Assembly (NCBI GenBank): GCA_024275775.1
Contig: JAJRYM010000232.1
Location: 1-7,142 of the forward strand
DNA: 7,142 nucleotides
From: Nitrospirota bacterium
Lineage (GTDB): Bacteria; Nitrospinota_A; UBA7883; JACRGQ01
Direction: 5' to 3'
Shown: positions 5,763 through 7,142 of the stretch, one piece after another
Numbering within the stretch: position 1 is the stretch's first letter
Layout of the letters: each line of letters opens with the position of its first letter
Translations under genes and position numbers: made by a program
Notes under the pieces: generated by a model
Told to the model about the DNA's origin: nothing
Databases searched by the model: none
What the model saw: only the letters and a program-made list of their open reading frames with translations

Positions 5763-6097
5763 GACTTCTTTGCCTGTTTCCCCAAAAATTCAGTGATATT
5801 TATATCTATAAAATCGCGTAGGGCCTCTGCCACACCGATATCCATAATAATACCGGCCTCGATCTGGCGCATGACACCTCTCGGCCCTTTACTACTTTCG
5901 ATCTCGCCAAGCTTCCCCTTTGCCGTAAGTTTATATGTTTCCTCTTCCTGGGTAACGAGGCTTTCGGTGAACAGTTCCATGTATATCTTCCCGTTTGGTG
6001 TCAAAGCCCCTGTGGCACCATCTACATGATGCGTTCTAAATGAACCGGTTTTCTGATAATGGAACGTGATTTTTTTTGGCCGTGTTTCCTTGCCCAT
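5759..6097 (-). CDS. Conserved hypothetical protein, first gene of the cassette (112 aa)
   Basis: The start is well defined: AGGAGG (6105-6110) seven bases before the ATG. The protein reads as KKITFHYQKTGSFRTHHVDG, then ATGALTPNGKIYMELFTE, a long acidic middle, and a C-terminal VMRQIEAGIIMDIGVAEALRDF helix region. I recognise the style of a small family with a conserved FHY ... FR-x-x-H-V-D-G ... TP-x-G-x-I-x-M motif and a final strand-helix resembling the end of DUF3467 proteins (R-I-x-M ... AK-x-L ... L-x-x-N-I), but cannot name it with certainty. It has no signal peptide or membrane segment. It leads an operon driven by a promoter at 6181-6209 and is coupled to the 167-aa gene by an ATGA overlap. 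The role is unknown. Confidence 0.75.
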   Translation of the reverse strand: MGKETRPKKITFHYQKTGSFRTHHVDGATGALTPNGKIYMELFTESLVTQEEETYKLTAKGKLGEIESSKGPRGVMRQIEAGIIMDIGVAEALRDFIDINITEFLGKQAKKS

Positions 6098-6099
6098 GA

Positions 6100-6198
6100 T
6101 TATTCCTCCTCTGATGAGTCTAGCGCATCTATGGCTAGTTTTTCATATTTTTTTGCCTCGCCCCGAAAAAATGTAGTCGGAATGTAGTCGGAAATCAC
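6100..6198 (-). other. Short open frame of doubtful status before the cassette
   Basis: An open frame runs from within the tRNA (after the TAA at 6280-6282) to TAA at 6100-6102, 59 codons. The only plausible start is a GTG at 6196-6198 without a Shine-Dalgarno, giving 32 residues. The last part, AKKYEKLAIDALDSSEEE, has a natural coding look and contains the ribosome-binding site of the next gene in its final codons, which is common for real operon junctions. The upstream half overlaps the 11-bp repeats and promoter, so it is not ordinary coding DNA. It may be the 3' end of a lost gene fused to the att region. Confidence 0.3.
6170..6191 (+). repeat. Tandem 11-bp direct repeat (candidate recombinase arm sites)
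   Basis: AATGTAGTCGG occurs twice with no spacer, so the two sites repeat once per helical turn on one DNA face. The pair lies 50 bases inside the att core at the tRNA. Spacing and place fit arm-type binding sites for an integrase or sites for an excisionase. The second unit also supplies the -10 of the cassette promoter. Confidence 0.6.
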
Positions 6199-6209
6199 CG
6201 AATTTTCAA
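6181..6209 (-). promoter_or_regulatory. Promoter of the three-gene cassette
   Basis: On the minus strand TTGAAA (6204-6209) and TACATT (6181-6186) are 17 bases apart, matching the sigma-70 consensus at 5 and 4 of 6 positions. The -10 lies inside one unit of the tandem 11-bp repeat. Transcription would start roughly 75 bases before the first cassette gene. A protein bound at the repeats should block it. Read-through from the upstream tRNA-Thr promoter is a second possible source of transcript, since I see no terminator between. Confidence 0.5.
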
Positions 6210-6241
6210 AATCCCAAAACTCACGCAACCCTATTAAGGAA

Positions 6242-6316
<75 letters not shown>

Positions 6317-6329
6317 AAAAACGGCCTGA

Positions 6330-6358
6330 AAAATAACATAGCGCTCTTCGGCGGTCAA
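6330..6358 (-). promoter_or_regulatory. Promoter of tRNA-Thr
   Basis: TTGACC (6353-6358) and TATTTT (6330-6335) are separated by exactly 17 bases on the minus strand, and the mature tRNA begins 13 bases after the -10. A start about seven bases after the -10 would give a 5' leader of only a few bases for RNase P to remove. A GGCC element just after the -10 may act as a discriminator, as at stable-RNA promoters. Confidence 0.65.
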
Positions 6359-6380
6359 CGGCGCCGGGTGGTAATACGGT

Positions 6381-7142
6381 TTACCGCCGTCCGCTTTCCA
6401 CAATCTGTTTGATGACGCCGGAGGTCGATTTCCCTTCCTGATACGGGATGGTAACGGCTCTGCCGCCCCATTTCTCCACCTCCTTGTGGCCGACGATACG
6501 GCTGACGGTGTAGTCGCCGCCTTTCACCAGAACATCCGGTTTGATGTTTTTGATAAGTTTCAGCGGCGTCGGTTCGCCGAACAGCACAACCTGGTCTACG
6601 CAGTCCAGCGCGGCCATTATATGCGCCCTGTCGTTTTCGTTCAGCACCGGCCGCCCGGCCCCTTTCAGTTTTTTCACGGAAGCGTCCGAGTTCAGCCCCA
6701 GCACCAGCCAGTCGCCGAGTTTTCTGGCTTTCTGAAGGTACTGTATATGCCCGTAATGAATCAGGTCGAAACAGCCGTTGGTGAAGACGACTTTCTTTTT
6801 CTGATGCTTCAGCCTTTGCGCCGTTTGGGCGGCTTTCCGCACATCGACGATTTTCGATTCTCCGTAATCATCGCCCGCTAGGCTGGCCATTATTTCTTTA
6901 AGGCCGATGCCTACCGCGCCGAGGTGCGCCACCTGAAGCCCGCCCGCGTGATTGGAAAGCCGGACGGCTTCTTCCGGCTCAAGCCCGCCCAGCAGGCCGA
7001 ACGCGAATACGGCCACAACGGTATCGCCCGCGCCGGTAACGTCGAAAACCTCCTGCGCGATTGTGGGGAAGAAGGTTCCCGCTCCACTCGCCGGAAACCA
7101 TGCCATCCCGTCCGCGCCCAGCGTGGCGAGCACCGCTTTGAG
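6381..7142 (-). CDS. hldE: HldE, bifunctional heptose kinase/adenylyltransferase (C-terminal part)
   Basis: The last 253 residues are visible; the gene enters from beyond the right edge. Visible residues 1-88 are the end of a PfkB/ribokinase domain, with the signature DVTGAGDT at 34-41 (D40 is the expected catalytic base). From about residue 112 a nucleotidyltransferase domain follows, with FTNGCFDLIHYGH at 120-132 (HxGH motif H129-H132) and, further on, VLVKGGDY. HldE phosphorylates D-glycero-beta-D-manno-heptose 7-phosphate at C1 and later adenylylates heptose 1-phosphate, giving ADP-heptose for the lipopolysaccharide inner core in the cytoplasm. The domain order is kinase then transferase, as in E. 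coli HldE (477 aa). No frameshift or missing motif is seen. It stands upstream of, and in the same direction as, tRNA-Thr. An older name is rfaE. Confidence 0.93.
   Translation of the reverse strand, partial: LKAVLATLGADGMAWFPASGAGTFFPTIAQEVFDVTGAGDTVVAVFAFGLLGGLEPEEAVRLSNHAGGLQVAHLGAVGIGLKEIMASLAGDDYGESKIVDVRKAAQTAQRLKHQKKKVVFTNGCFDLIHYGHIQYLQKARKLGDWLVLGLNSDASVKKLKGAGRPVLNENDRAHIMAALDCVDQVVLFGEPTPLKLIKNIKPDVLVKGGDYTVSRIVGHKEVEKWGGRAVTIPYQEGKSTSGVIKQIVESGRR

Overview
The window looks like chromosomal DNA of a Gram-negative bacterium. hldE (ADP-heptose for lipopolysaccharide), a signal-peptide rhodanese and an outer-membrane-protein remnant point to an outer membrane. The mix of larB, gpsA, a short DksA/TraR-type zinc-finger protein and hldE would suit a deltaproteobacterial-grade lineage, but the species cannot be told from this sequence. 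The flanks are GC-rich housekeeping DNA. The middle, from about 2445 to 6240, is clearly richer in A/T and consists almost entirely of genes I cannot name, so it reads as accessory DNA.

Layout, left to right. Positions 1-1183 (minus): the N-terminus of larB overlapping the end of gpsA, a coupled pair. Positions 1184-1323: a divergent intergenic region with a plausible promoter and a short palindrome. Positions 1324-1731 (plus): a secreted single-domain rhodanese. Positions 1728-1871 (minus): a 5' remnant of an outer-membrane protein gene with ATT where its start codon should be. Positions 2097-2444 (plus): a DksA/TraR-family protein. Positions 2535-4383 (plus): three AT-rich hypothetical genes. 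Positions 4384-4683: a gene-free stretch with hairpins.

Positions 4684-6287 hold the most interesting structure. A complete tRNA-Thr(CGT) gene (6242-6316, minus) has its last 46 bases duplicated exactly at 4684-4729. Start to start, the two copies are 1,558 bp apart. The DNA between them carries a tight three-gene operon (6097 down to 4944, minus). It also carries an 11-bp motif (AATGTAGTCGG) twice in tandem just inside the tRNA end and once, slightly changed, just inside the other end. This is the layout of an element integrated at a tRNA 3' end by a tyrosine recombinase, with core sites and candidate arm sites, but no recombinase gene is visible inside. It is either a very small element mobilised in trans or a deletion relic that kept its cargo.

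The cargo encodes proteins of 112, 167 and 99 aa. The last resembles HicA-like RNA-binding proteins in layout, and the second ends in a HicB-like helical segment. A toxin-antitoxin or defence-type cassette is therefore a reasonable but unproven reading. A good promoter for the operon overlaps the tandem repeats, so recombination proteins could also affect expression. To the right, the tRNA has its own well-formed promoter, followed by the C-terminal part of hldE, which runs off the window end.
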